From NCBI RefSeq assembly GCF_028010285.1, contig NZ_CP116304.1:1876501-1940500 (forward strand): a stretch of 64,000 nucleotides of DNA. Reading direction: 5' to 3'. Below the pieces are notes generated by a model. That model was not told where the DNA came from and searched no databases. It was given only the letters and a program-made list of their open reading frames with translations. The stretch is from Pseudomonas sp. Q1-7. GTDB lineage: Bacteria > Pseudomonadota > Gammaproteobacteria > Pseudomonadales > Pseudomonadaceae. Both the position numbers and the translations under genes were made by a program. Shown here one piece after another: positions 26,111 to 34,333 of this stretch. Numbering within the stretch: position 1 is the stretch's first letter; every line of letters begins with the position of its first letter.

Positions 26111-26506
26111 ATGATAGGGTTCAAGCGTGTCTATGAACCGGTGGCCGAACGGGACGGCCAGCGGGTACTGGTGGATCGTCTCTGGCCGCGGGGCTGCCGC
26201 AAGGAGTCCCTGGCGCTGGCTGCCTGGTCGAAGGAGGTGGCGCCGTCGGACGGGCTGCGCAAGCAGTTCTGCCATGACCCGGCGCTGTTCGACGAATTCC
26301 GCCTGCTCTACCGTGCCGAGCTGGCGGCGCATCCCGAGCACTGGCAGGGGCTGCTGGAGCTGGCCCGCAAGGGGGACCTGACGCTGCTCTATGCGGCCAG
26401 GGACGAGGTACACAACAACGCCCGGGTGCTGGCGGAGTTTCTCGAGGAAGAGCTGGAGCGCGGCGGTCCGCCGAGTTCGCCGACCTGCTACGCCGGCGAG
26501 TTGTAA
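26111..26506 (+). CDS. DUF488 family protein
   Basis: This 131-residue cytoplasmic protein shows the DUF488 signatures RVLVDRLWPRGCRKESL and a late TLLYAARDEVHNNARVLAEFL. Longer in-frame starts exist upstream, but they would overlap the divergent lipoprotein gene, so ATG 26111 is chosen. DUF488 proteins are widespread, small and uncharacterised. It is transcribed divergently from the lipoprotein gene (70 bp gap). Confidence 0.87.
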   Translation: MIGFKRVYEPVAERDGQRVLVDRLWPRGCRKESLALAAWSKEVAPSDGLRKQFCHDPALFDEFRLLYRAELAAHPEHWQGLLELARKGDLTLLYAARDEVHNNARVLAEFLEEELERGGPPSSPTCYAGEL

Positions 26507-26626
26507 CCTCGGGACCGGTGTGCTCCTGGCCAATGGCGTTTGGTCCGCGCATGGCTTCACTGCGGCAATGCACCACATCCAGGTTCGACTTCCTGGCCTG
26601 ATGGCCTGGCGCTAGAGTCGCCGCCC

Positions 26627-26905
26627 ATGAAAACCAGCCGCCAAGACCGCTCGCTGATTGCCTGGATGCTCTATGCCTGCGTCCTGTTCAATCTCGTTGC
26701 CTGCGGCCTGCACCATGGCCAGGCCATGGGCCTGGAACTGAGCGGCCTGGGTGGCGTCTTCTGCTCCACCGATAGCTTCGGCCCTTCGCTGGACAGCGAT
26801 CCGGGCGGCAGCAACTCCTCTGCGTTCTCCTTCGCGTTCCAGTGCCCGGTCTGCGGCACGGTCGTCCTCGGCATCGCCGCGCTCTTTGTTCTGGCCTGTT
26901 GCTGA
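26627..26905 (+). CDS. DUF2946 family protein, possibly 3'-truncated
   Basis: This 92-residue exported or membrane protein has a signal-anchor (about 12-28), HHGQAMGLE, a conserved VFCS and a CPVCGTVV segment typical of DUF2946 proteins, which in pseudomonads often sit next to copper-related TonB receptors such as OprC. The frame stops right after FVLACC, earlier than I expect for the family (about 120 residues), exactly where the TonB-receptor relic begins. The same deletion may have removed its tail. Confidence 0.7.
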   Translation: MKTSRQDRSLIAWMLYACVLFNLVACGLHHGQAMGLELSGLGGVFCSTDSFGPSLDSDPGGSNSSAFSFAFQCPVCGTVVLGIAALFVLACC

Positions 26906-26909
26906 TGCG

Positions 26910-27228
26910 GCGCAAACGCCTGGCGCTACGGAGCGGCAAACCTTCAGCGAGCTCACCGGCGGCCAGGTGATCACCGCCAACGACGCGCAGAAAGCCAACA
27001 CCCTGCGTTGGCAGCGGGATGACGTCGGCCTCGACCTGGTGGTCTACCACAGCGAAATCCGTGACGAGCTGCTGGCGCTGAACGATGGCAACGGCCAGCC
27101 GCTGGGCACTATCAATGCCGACCGCACCCTCCACCGGGGTGATCGCCGATGCCCAGGGCCGCGACAGCGCCCAGTTCATGCCGGGCGATGGCCGGAGTGT
27201 CTACGTTGGCCTGGAATGGCGGCTGTGA
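26910..27228 (+). pseudogene. relic of a TonB-dependent receptor C-terminus
   Basis: Two out-of-frame pieces are recognisable. The first (about 26921-27138) reads ETFSELTGG-type plug/barrel sequence followed by LRWQRDDVGLDLVVYHSEI and INADRTLHRG, typical of outer-membrane receptor strands. The second (27139-27228, next frame) ends FMPGDGRSVYVGLEWRL then stop, matching the terminal strand with final aromatic/Leu. The entire N-terminus and the strands between the two pieces are missing. It is a doubly deleted, frameshifted remnant beside the DUF2946 gene. Confidence 0.75.
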
Positions 27229-27263
27229 CGGTAAACCTCCGCGAAGCGTGATTCGTGCCGCCC

Positions 27264-27292
27264 AGCTCGCCGGTGGGCTACACCGGCGAGCT
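27264..27292. terminator. bidirectional terminator hairpin
   Basis: The perfect 11-bp stem AGCTCGCCGGT/ACCGGCGAGCT has a 7-nt loop. It lies between the receptor relic and the convergent SDR gene. Confidence 0.8.
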
Positions 27293-27303
27293 GCAGGGTT
27301 CGA

Positions 27304-27903
27304 TTACCAGACGCGGTAGGTCTGCCCGGTCTGCGCGCCCTCGGCGCTCTTGGCGTAGGCCAGCGCCGCCTCGGCCGCCGGCACGGCCTTGTAACCACGG
27401 AAATAGGGCGCGTAGCCCGGTAGTGCCTCCTCGATCACCGTGGGGCTGACGCTGTTGATGCGCTGGCCGCGCGGCAGCTCCAGGGCGGCGCTGCGCACGA
27501 AGGCGTCGATGGCACCGTTGACCAGGCTGGCCGAGGCGCCGTAGCGGATCGGGTCGTGGCTCAGCACCCCGGAGGTGAGGGTGAAGGAGGCACCGTCATT
27601 GGCGAACTCGCGGCCGATCAGCACCAGGTTGACCTGGCCCATCAGCTTGTCCCGCAGGCCCACTTCGAATTCCGCTTCGCCCATCTCCGCGAGTGCGCCG
27701 AAATGCACCTTGCCGGCGGCGCTGATCAGCGCATCGAAGGGACCGGCCTGCTCGAACAGGCGGCGGATCGATGCCGGATCGGTGATGTCCGCCTGCAGGT
27801 CGCCGCTGTTGCGACCGACACGGATGATCTGGTGGCGCTCCTTGAGCGCCTGTTCGATGGCCTGGCCGATGGTGCCGCTGGCACCGACGAGGATGATTTT
27901 CAT
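27304..27903 (-). CDS. short-chain dehydrogenase/reductase
   Basis: This 199-residue protein starts at ATG 27903; a further in-frame ATG at 27978 is rejected because the Rossmann motif must lie near the start. The NADP-binding motif is GASGTIGQAI (about 7-16), and the mid-sheet motif ISAAGKVHFG stands in for NAAG. The catalytic Tyr/Lys pair is not in the usual YxxxK form: the region reads DPIRYGASASLVNGAIDAF, so Lys is replaced. This is the small atypical SDR group common in proteobacteria. It is divergent from a LysR regulator, which probably controls it. Confidence 0.88.
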   Translation of the reverse strand: MKIILVGASGTIGQAIEQALKERHQIIRVGRNSGDLQADITDPASIRRLFEQAGPFDALISAAGKVHFGALAEMGEAEFEVGLRDKLMGQVNLVLIGREFANDGASFTLTSGVLSHDPIRYGASASLVNGAIDAFVRSAALELPRGQRINSVSPTVIEEALPGYAPYFRGYKAVPAAEAALAYAKSAEGAQTGQTYRVW

Positions 27904-27980
27904 GGGGACGGTTCCTTTGTTGGGGAAGGGGAGACCGGCCCAGTGTAGAGTGCTGTCCGTGGTCGATAATCCATGCAATC

Positions 27981-28007
27981 GGAAAACGTTGGTTTCCGTT
28001 TGGAAAC
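27981..28007. promoter_or_regulatory. putative LysR operator in the SDR/LysR intergenic region
   Basis: A perfect inverted repeat GTTTCC-GTTT-GGAAAC (27992-28007) overlaps a second, looser one (GGAAAAC...GGTTTCC, 27981-27997). It is positioned between two divergent genes as expected for LysR-type autoregulation. Confidence 0.5.
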
Positions 28008-28025
28008 AATAGGGTGGTATTTCCC

Positions 28026-28943
28026 ATGAGTGAACTGGACGATCTGGCGGCCTTCGCGGTGCTGGTGGAGGCCGGCAGTTTCACGGCGGCGGCAGAGCGG
28101 TTGGGGTGCAGCAAGGGCCAGTTGTCCAAGCGCATCCGCGTGCTGGAGCAGGGGCTTGGCGCGGCGCTGCTGCATCGCACCACGCGCCGTCTCGACCTGA
28201 CGGCTGCCGGCGCCGCGCTGTTGCCGGAAGCCCAGGCTCTGGCCGCCCAGGCCGAGCGCGCGCGGCAGTCGGTGCGGCGGATGCAGGAGGAGCTGGTCGG
28301 CTGCGTGCGGCTGACCGTGCCGGTATCCCTTGGCGAAACCTTCTTCGACGCGCTCCTGCTGGACTTCACCCGCCAGTACCGGCAGCTCCGCGTCGAGCTG
28401 GACCTGCACAACGGTTATCGCGACCTGGTGGCCGAAGGCTTCGACCTGGCCATCCGTTCCGGCATGGAGATGGACGAGCGCCTGGTGGCCCGGCCACTGT
28501 TCTCCCTGCAGGAAATCACCTGCGCCACCCCGGCCTACCTGGCCGCCCACGGCGAGCCGCTGCATCCGGCGGACCTGGCCGGGCACCAGTGCCTGCTGAA
28601 TACCCACTACAGCGGTTTCGAGGAATGGCTCTACCACCGCCAGCACCAGTTGGAGCGGGTCAAGGTGGCGGGGGCGCTGGCGAGCAATCACTACAGCCTG
28701 TTGAAAAAGGCGGCGTTGGCCGCTGCCGGCATCGCGCGGCTGCCGTCCTACCTGGTCTACGACGAGCTGGCCGATGGTCGTCTGGTGTGGCTGTTACGGG
28801 ATTACCAGACCCGCCAGACCCCGGTGTTCCTCGTCCACCCCTGGCAAGGCGGCCTGCCGCGTCGTACCCAGGTTCTGGCGGACTACCTGCTGGCCTGGTT
28901 CGAGCGCAGCCGCAAGTTGCTGGACCAGGTCGAAAACCTGTAG
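28026..28943 (+). CDS. LysR-family transcriptional regulator
   Basis: This 305-residue regulator starts at ATG 28026 (AGGGTGG upstream); a GTG 12 bp earlier is an alternative. The N-terminal winged helix-turn-helix reads LDDLAAFAVLVEAGSFTAAAERLG, with recognition helix GQLSKRIRVLEQ. A periplasmic-binding-like effector domain spans about 90-295. It belongs to the CrgA/AaeR-like group that usually controls a divergent oxidoreductase. It is divergent from the SDR gene with 122 bp between, and the effector is unknown. Confidence 0.92.
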   Translation: MSELDDLAAFAVLVEAGSFTAAAERLGCSKGQLSKRIRVLEQGLGAALLHRTTRRLDLTAAGAALLPEAQALAAQAERARQSVRRMQEELVGCVRLTVPVSLGETFFDALLLDFTRQYRQLRVELDLHNGYRDLVAEGFDLAIRSGMEMDERLVARPLFSLQEITCATPAYLAAHGEPLHPADLAGHQCLLNTHYSGFEEWLYHRQHQLERVKVAGALASNHYSLLKKAALAAAGIARLPSYLVYDELADGRLVWLLRDYQTRQTPVFLVHPWQGGLPRRTQVLADYLLAWFERSRKLLDQVENL

Positions 28944-28956
28944 GAGCGAATTCATT

Positions 28957-29270
28957 TGAACTTGGGAAACCACGTCCTTAGGGCGTGGTCATGAGTCATC
29001 GGCTCTGCCTGTGACGATTGAACTACCTGGCTATCAGGATGGAGTTCGTAGGATGGGGCGAGCGGAGCGATACCCATGCTGACAGGGCTGATGGGTATCG
29101 CAGGCTCAACCCATCCTACGTTGCGACGTCGCCATGACAGGCTTCGCGCCGGACAACGCCCCTACCGCGCTCCCGCAACACCTCCCAGCTACGATTTTCC
29201 AGGCAGCCCCGAGGTGCCCCCTTCTTGGGGGCCAAGAGCAAGTCCACGTTCTACGAACGTGGGTTTTACT
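28957..29270. mobile_element. 314-bp hairpin-ended element inserted in a REP (IS200/IS605-derived MITE candidate)
   Basis: The exact limits follow from the REP it interrupts. Near the left end is a hairpin CCACGTCCT...AGGGCGTGG (28970-28988). Near the right end is a perfect 8-bp hairpin CCACGTTC/GAACGTGG with loop TAC (29244-29262), followed by TTTTACT. The ends are not terminal inverted repeats of each other and no target duplication is evident. That layout is typical of single-strand (Y1) transposition by IS200/IS605 elements and their non-autonomous derivatives. No transposase or TnpB frame is present. Confidence 0.6.
29047..29120. repeat. nested GTAGGATGGG palindromic repeat
   Basis: Outer arms CGTAGGATGGG and CCCATCCTACG, and inner arms CGATACCCAT (29068-29077) and ATGGGTATCG (29091-29100), form a two-tier palindrome. 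Related copies of this intergenic repeat occur near 38924 and 46292-46455. Confidence 0.75.
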
Positions 29271-29337
29271 CGCGAAGGGCCGAGGAGCGGCCCGTTGGTC
29301 CGATTCGCAAATGAATTTGCTCCCACACGGATTCGAC

Positions 29338-30294
29338 CTATGGGCGCGCGTGACCCAACCGCAAGCTGAACTCCGCCACCGCCCGCTCATCCGCCGCTAC
29401 CCGCTCGGGAACGAATTCGCGGAGGAATTCCACCCAGGTGCGGATCTTCGCGTCGAGGAACTGCCGCGACGGGTACAGGGCATAGATGCCCAGGGGAAAC
29501 AGGCTGTGGTTGGGCAGCACACGCACCAGGCTGCCATCCTTGAGGCCGCTGATGGCCGAGTACACCGGCAGCACGCCCACGCCCATGCCCGCCTTGATGG
29601 CTTCGGTCATGGCGTCGGCGGTGTTCACCTGGAAGGGCGTCTGGTTGATGCTGACCAGCTCGTGGCCGTCCGGCCCGTCGAACAGCCATTTGTCCAGGGA
29701 CATCACGTTGTTCACCAGGCGCAGGCAGCGGTGCTTCGACAGCTCCGTGGGCAGGCGTGGGGTACCGTGCTTCTCGAGGTAGCCAGGGGCGGCGCAGAGC
29801 ACGCTGTAGGTGGTGCCGAGCTGCTTGGAGATGAAGCCCGAGTCCGGCAGCTCCTGGGCGATCACCACCGAGATGTCGTAGCCCTCGTCGAGGATGTCGG
29901 TGGTGCGATTGGCCAGGGTCAGGTCGAAGCTTACGTCCGGATACCTTTCGCGGTAGTCGGCGATGGCCTTGATCAGGTAGTGCTGGCCGATGCCGGTCAT
30001 GGCATGCACCTTCAGATTGCCTACCGGCCTGGCGTGGGCCTCGCTGGCCTCGGCCTCCGCTTCTGCGATGTAGGCGAGGATCTGCTCGCAGCGCAGCAGG
30101 TAGCGCTGGCCCGCTTCGGTCAGGGCGATGCGGCGGGTGGTGCGGTGCAGCAGACGGGTACGCAGGTGGGTTTCGAGGGTGGCCACCGCGCGGGAGATGT
30201 ACGAGGTGGTGAGGTCCATGCGCTGGGCGGCGGCGGTGAAGCTGCCGGTCTCCGCCACGCAAACGAAGGCGCGCATGTTGAAAAGGATGTCCAT
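29338..30294 (-). CDS. LysR-family regulator of the adjacent efflux operon
   Basis: This 318-residue protein has an N-terminal HTH (MDILFNMRAFVCVAETGSF, TTSYISRAVATLETHLRTRL) and a LysR substrate domain (about 95-300). It is divergent from the outer-membrane factor/FUSC/DUF1656/HlyD operon (168 bp between the starts). That arrangement matches the AaeR-AaeXAB aromatic carboxylic acid efflux system, so it probably activates that operon when aromatic acids accumulate. Confidence 0.9.
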   Translation of the reverse strand: MDILFNMRAFVCVAETGSFTAAAQRMDLTTSYISRAVATLETHLRTRLLHRTTRRIALTEAGQRYLLRCEQILAYIAEAEAEASEAHARPVGNLKVHAMTGIGQHYLIKAIADYRERYPDVSFDLTLANRTTDILDEGYDISVVIAQELPDSGFISKQLGTTYSVLCAAPGYLEKHGTPRLPTELSKHRCLRLVNNVMSLDKWLFDGPDGHELVSINQTPFQVNTADAMTEAIKAGMGVGVLPVYSAISGLKDGSLVRVLPNHSLFPLGIYALYPSRQFLDAKIRTWVEFLREFVPERVAADERAVAEFSLRLGHARP

Positions 30295-30461
30295 GAAGGG
30301 TCCTGGCCCGGGAGGGAGGCGGATTCTGTCACGAAATGTGTCGGTGGATTATCGCTGAATCAGTACACAATCCTTCATCTATCCGTCGCCTTATCCTGCC
30401 TGCCGGCCCCCCCTAGAATCGCCGCCTCCCCTGGCTCTCCCAGCATTCAGGACCCGCCGCA

Positions 30462-31961
30462 GTGCTCCGCAGACCTTGGCCCGGCATCGTGCTTGCCGGC
30501 CTGCTCACCCTCCTTTCCGCCTGCATCGACAGCCATGGCATAGCGCCCCGCGCCGAACGCCTGGATGCCGCCCGGCTGGACGCCGGTTCGGCCATCCGCC
30601 GCGCCGAGCGCGATGCCGCCTGGCCGCTCGCGCAGTGGTGGCGCGCCTATGGCGACGCACAACTGGACGCCTGGATGGACCAGGCCCTGGCCGGCAATCC
30701 CGGCCTCGCCATGGCCGCCGCGCGGGTGCGACGGGCCCGCGCAATGGCCGGTGTGGTGGAAGCCGCCGAGCAGCCGCAGGTGAGCCTGGAAACCAACGTG
30801 CAGCGCAGGCGTTGGCCCCACGACTACTTTTATGGACCCGGCGATCTGGCGCGCACCACCAGTTGGAACAACACCAGCCTGTTGGGTTTTTCCTATGACC
30901 TGGACCTCTGGGGGCGCGAGCGCAGCCGCAGTCACCAGGCCCTGGACCAGGCCCGTGTGGCGGTGGCGGAGGCGCGTGTGGCGGCCCTCGAACTGCAAGG
31001 CAACCTGATGCGCAGTTACATCCGTCTGGCCCTGTTGCATAACGAGCGGGACATTGCAGAAGCCAATCTTGCACAGCAGGAACACGTTCTCGCCCTGGCC
31101 CGGCGGCGCCTGCGCGATGGCATCGGCACGGGGCTGGAGGTCAGCCGCGCCGAGGCTCCGTTGCCGGAAAGCCACCGGCAGCTCGATGCCCTGGACGAAT
31201 CCATCGCCCTGACCCGCAATCAGTTGGCGGCCCTGGCCGGCAAGGGGCCGGGGGAGGGCGAGCAACTGCGGCGACCGAGCCTCGATCTGCAGCAGTCGCC
31301 GGGTCTGCCGTCCAACCTGCCGTTGGCGCTGCTCGGTCGCCGGCCGGATCTGGTGGCCAGTCGTTGGCAGGTGGCAGCCCAGGCCCGCGGCATTGAAGTG
31401 GCCAGGGCCGGTTTCTATCCCAACATCAACCTGCTGGGCGGAATCGGCTCAAACGCCACCCAGGGCGGCGTGCTGGATTTCCTGCGCTACGACAAGCTCA
31501 CCTACAACCTCGGGCCAGCCCTCAGCCTGCCGGTGTTCGATGGTGGATTGCGGCGTGGCCGCCTGGGCGCCGCCGCCGCCGACTACGACCTGGCGGTGGA
31601 GCGCTACAACCAGACCCTGGTCAACGCCCTGCAGCAGGTGGCCGACGGCCTGGTCCGCATCCATTCCCTGGAGCTGCAGGCGCGCTTCGCCGCCGAGGCG
31701 GTGAGGGCCGCGCAGAAGACCTGCGACCTCGCCCTGCTGGCGCAGCAGCGCGGCCTCGCCGATTTCGACAGCGTGCTGGACGCCCAGCCCACGCTGTTCC
31801 AGCGGCAACTGCGGCAACAGCGGGTGTGGGCGACATTGCTCGGCGCCCGGGCCGATCTGCTGCTGGCCCTCGGCGGCGGTGCGCTGCCCGAGCCTGTCGG
31901 TCCGGACGACGCCACCCTGGCGCCACGGGAACCGCACCTGCGTCTACTTCCCAAGCCCTGA
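30462..31961 (+). CDS. outer-membrane efflux lipoprotein (OprM/NodT family)
   Basis: This 499-residue TolC-like channel starts at GTG. The lipobox reads LLSAC (Cys21), then the usual two OEP repeats: LDAWMDQALAGNPGLAMAAARVRRARA near residue 65, and LLGRRPDLVASRWQVAAQARGIEVARAGFYP near 295 (the NodT signature RRPD). It exports substrate across the outer membrane as part of a tripartite pump. It is the first gene of an operon with the FUSC, DUF1656 and HlyD genes (9-bp gap to the next). Confidence 0.93.
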   Translation: MLRRPWPGIVLAGLLTLLSACIDSHGIAPRAERLDAARLDAGSAIRRAERDAAWPLAQWWRAYGDAQLDAWMDQALAGNPGLAMAAARVRRARAMAGVVEAAEQPQVSLETNVQRRRWPHDYFYGPGDLARTTSWNNTSLLGFSYDLDLWGRERSRSHQALDQARVAVAEARVAALELQGNLMRSYIRLALLHNERDIAEANLAQQEHVLALARRRLRDGIGTGLEVSRAEAPLPESHRQLDALDESIALTRNQLAALAGKGPGEGEQLRRPSLDLQQSPGLPSNLPLALLGRRPDLVASRWQVAAQARGIEVARAGFYPNINLLGGIGSNATQGGVLDFLRYDKLTYNLGPALSLPVFDGGLRRGRLGAAAADYDLAVERYNQTLVNALQQVADGLVRIHSLELQARFAAEAVRAAQKTCDLALLAQQRGLADFDSVLDAQPTLFQRQLRQQRVWATLLGARADLLLALGGGALPEPVGPDDATLAPREPHLRLLPKP

Positions 31962-31970
31962 GGACCCTTC

Positions 31971-34136
31971 ATGGTTCGAACCTTCAACCGCGCGCTGGTC
32001 GAGTGGGCGCACAGTGACGGCCTGACCTGGGCCTTCATCTGCAAGGTCCTGCTCACCGCCTTCTCCGCCCTCTGGCTGGCCTACCGCCTGGAGCTGCCGC
32101 AGCCGGGCACCGTGCTGGTCACCGTGTTCATCGTCATGCAGCCGCAGAGCGGGCAGGTCCTGGCGAAAAGCTTCTACCGCATCATTGGCACCCTGCTGGG
32201 CCTGGCGGTGATGGTGGCGCTGATCGCGCTGTTCAACCAGGAGCGAGTGCTGTTCATGCTCTGCCTGGCCATCTGGATCGGCCTGTGTACCGCCGGTGCC
32301 GCGCGTTACCGTGACTTTCGCGGCTACGCCTGCGTGCTGGCCGGCTATACGGCGGTGATGATCGGCCTGCCGGCCACGGCCCACCCCGACGACGCCTTCA
32401 TGTTCGCCCTCTGGCGGGTACTGGAAATCGGCCTGGGCATCCTCTGCGCTGGCCTGGTCAGCGGCCTGATCCTGCCGCAGAGCAGCAGCGGCGACCTGCG
32501 CAACACCCTGCACGGCCGCTTTCGCGACTTCGCCGCCTTTGCCTGCGACGGCCTGGCCGGAGGGCTCGATTCCGCCCGCATCGAGTCCGCCAACGCGCGT
32601 TTCGCGGCGGCCGCCGTGCGCCTGGAGAACCTGCGCAGCGCCACCGCCTTCGAAGACCCGCACATGCGCATGCGCAGCGGCCGGCTGACGCGGCTGAACA
32701 ACGAATTCATGGTGCTGTCCACCCGCTTTCACGGCCTGCACCAGCTGCTGCGGCGCCTGGCCTGGGGGGCGGATGTCGGCGGCGGTGCCGTGCTGGATGC
32801 CTTGCGACCCTGCCTCGCGGAAGTCGCTGCCCGACTGGCGCCCCTGCGCGACCGCTTGAGCGGCGAAACCGATGCCGCGCCACTCGCCATCCGCCTGGCC
32901 GCCTGCAAACGGGAGCTGATGCCGCTGATCCGTACCGGTCGCATGCAACTCGCGGTGCGGCAGCCCGGCGAGGCCCAGGCCCTGGACTACGACACCGCCG
33001 CCGAGCTGCTCTATCGCTTCGCCGATGACCTGCACAACTATGCCCAGACCCACGCCTCGCTGCTGGACGACCGCCACCCCCGCGAGCAGTGGAAGGAGAG
33101 CTTCCGGCCTCGCACCAATGCGGTGGCTGCCACGGTGGCGGGCCTGCGCAGCAGCCTGCTGATCCTGCTGCTCGGTCTGTTCTGGATGGCTACCGCCTGG
33201 CCCAGTGGCGGTACCTTCGCCATGACCATCGGCATGGTTTCCGCGCTGGCGTCCTCGTCCGCCAATCCTCGGCGTCTGTCCCTGCAACTCACACTGGGCG
33301 CCTCCGCCGGTGCCTTGCTGGGCATCTTCATGACCTTTTGCGTGTTGCCGGCAATCGACGGTTTTGCGCTGCTCTGCTGTGCCCTCGCACCGCTGGTGGC
33401 GCTGGGGGCCTGGTTGCTCGCGCGACCTCGGCTGGCTGGCGCCGGCCTGGGCCTGCTGGTGTGGTTCAGCATGACCGCCATGCCGGCCAACCTGACGCAG
33501 TTCGACCCGCACAGGGTGCTTAACGAGTACCTCGCTTCGGTACTTTCCATGGCCCTGGCGACTGTCGCGGCGGCTGTGCTCCTGCCGCCCAACCGGCCCT
33601 GGCTCTGGCGGCGCCTGGAGCGTGACCTGCGCATGTGCGTGGTGCACGCGGTGAGCGGGCGGATGAAGGGCTTGGTGTCCGGCTTCGAAAGCGGCACCCG
33701 TGACCTGCTGAACCAGGCCTACTTGTATTCCGCCGGGCGGCCGGATGTGCAGCGCCAGTTACTGCGCTGGATGTTCCTGGTGCAGGAAGTCGGCCACGCG
33801 GTGATCGAACTGCGCCTGGAGCAGGCGCGGCTGCCGGCGCTGTCCTGCTACGCCGAGTCCATGCCCTGGCGCACCGCCATCCGCACCATGGGGCGGGCGC
33901 TGGTGCGGCTGTTCATCCAGCCTTCGGAAGACAATCGCCAGCGCGCCCTTGGTGCCGTGGAGCGGGCCATCGACAGTGTGCGCCACACCGCCGAGCCTTG
34001 CGCCCCGCAGTTCGACACCTCGCCCCTGCGACGGCTGCAGAGCTACCTGCACTTCATCCGCACCTCGCTGCTGGACCCGCAGACGCCCCTGGCCGGCGGC
34101 GACGCGCGGCTGCAAGGAGCCGCCCATGCCACGTGA
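31971..34136 (+). CDS. FUSC-family aromatic acid exporter (AaeB-like)
   Basis: This 721-residue inner-membrane protein has two clusters of membrane helices (about 20-165 and 385-535) separated by long soluble regions, the FUSC/AaeB architecture. Segments VTVFIVMQPQSGQVLAKSFYRIIGTLLG and GMVSALASSSANPRRLS are family typical. AaeB-type pumps export p-hydroxybenzoate and related acids, driven by proton-motive force. It overlaps the DUF1656 gene by 11 bp. The location next to 4-hydroxyphenylacetate genes fits relief from aromatic acid overload. Confidence 0.92.
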   Translation: MVRTFNRALVEWAHSDGLTWAFICKVLLTAFSALWLAYRLELPQPGTVLVTVFIVMQPQSGQVLAKSFYRIIGTLLGLAVMVALIALFNQERVLFMLCLAIWIGLCTAGAARYRDFRGYACVLAGYTAVMIGLPATAHPDDAFMFALWRVLEIGLGILCAGLVSGLILPQSSSGDLRNTLHGRFRDFAAFACDGLAGGLDSARIESANARFAAAAVRLENLRSATAFEDPHMRMRSGRLTRLNNEFMVLSTRFHGLHQLLRRLAWGADVGGGAVLDALRPCLAEVAARLAPLRDRLSGETDAAPLAIRLAACKRELMPLIRTGRMQLAVRQPGEAQALDYDTAAELLYRFADDLHNYAQTHASLLDDRHPREQWKESFRPRTNAVAATVAGLRSSLLILLLGLFWMATAWPSGGTFAMTIGMVSALASSSANPRRLSLQLTLGASAGALLGIFMTFCVLPAIDGFALLCCALAPLVALGAWLLARPRLAGAGLGLLVWFSMTAMPANLTQFDPHRVLNEYLASVLSMALATVAAAVLLPPNRPWLWRRLERDLRMCVVHAVSGRMKGLVSGFESGTRDLLNQAYLYSAGRPDVQRQLLRWMFLVQEVGHAVIELRLEQARLPALSCYAESMPWRTAIRTMGRALVRLFIQPSEDNRQRALGAVERAIDSVRHTAEPCAPQFDTSPLRRLQSYLHFIRTSLLDPQTPLAGGDARLQGAAHAT

Positions 34137-34326
34137 GGTCCCCCTGCACGGCGTCTACCTGCCGAGCCTGACCCTGCTGTTCCTGCTGGCCTTCCTGCTC
34201 GGCTGGGGGTTGGACAGGCTGTTCGCCCGGTTCGGCCTGTACCGCCACGCCTGGCACCCGGCGCTGTTGCGCGTCGCTCTGTTCACCTGCCTGTACTGCG
34301 CCCTGGCGCTGACCATCTACCGTTGA
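34126..34326 (+). CDS. DUF1656 (AaeX-like) small membrane protein
   Basis: This 66-residue protein has two membrane helices (about 11-30 and 43-63) and the family motif HGVYLPSLTLLFLLAFLLGWGLDRLFARFGLYRHAWHP around residues 8-44. AaeX-type proteins are always found between FUSC exporters and their HlyD-type adaptor. The precise role is not known. It overlaps the upstream gene and lies 7 bp before the next. Confidence 0.92.
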   Translation: MPREVPLHGVYLPSLTLLFLLAFLLGWGLDRLFARFGLYRHAWHPALLRVALFTCLYCALALTIYR

Positions 34327-34333
34327 GGCCTCC

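Larger units (their letters stand above)
28941..29326. repeat. REP element, interrupted
   Basis: The left half TAGGAGCGAATTCATT (28941-28956) and the right half starting CGCGAAGGGCC (29271-29326, ending ATGAATTTGCTCCCA) together rebuild the same inverted element that is intact at 36331-36427. The two halves are separated by a 314-bp insertion. Confidence 0.8.

Noticed and set aside
28941-29326. Complete insertion sequence or CRISPR-like array
   Set aside because: There is no transposase or TnpB frame and no evenly spaced repeats. Only a short hairpin-ended element within a REP.
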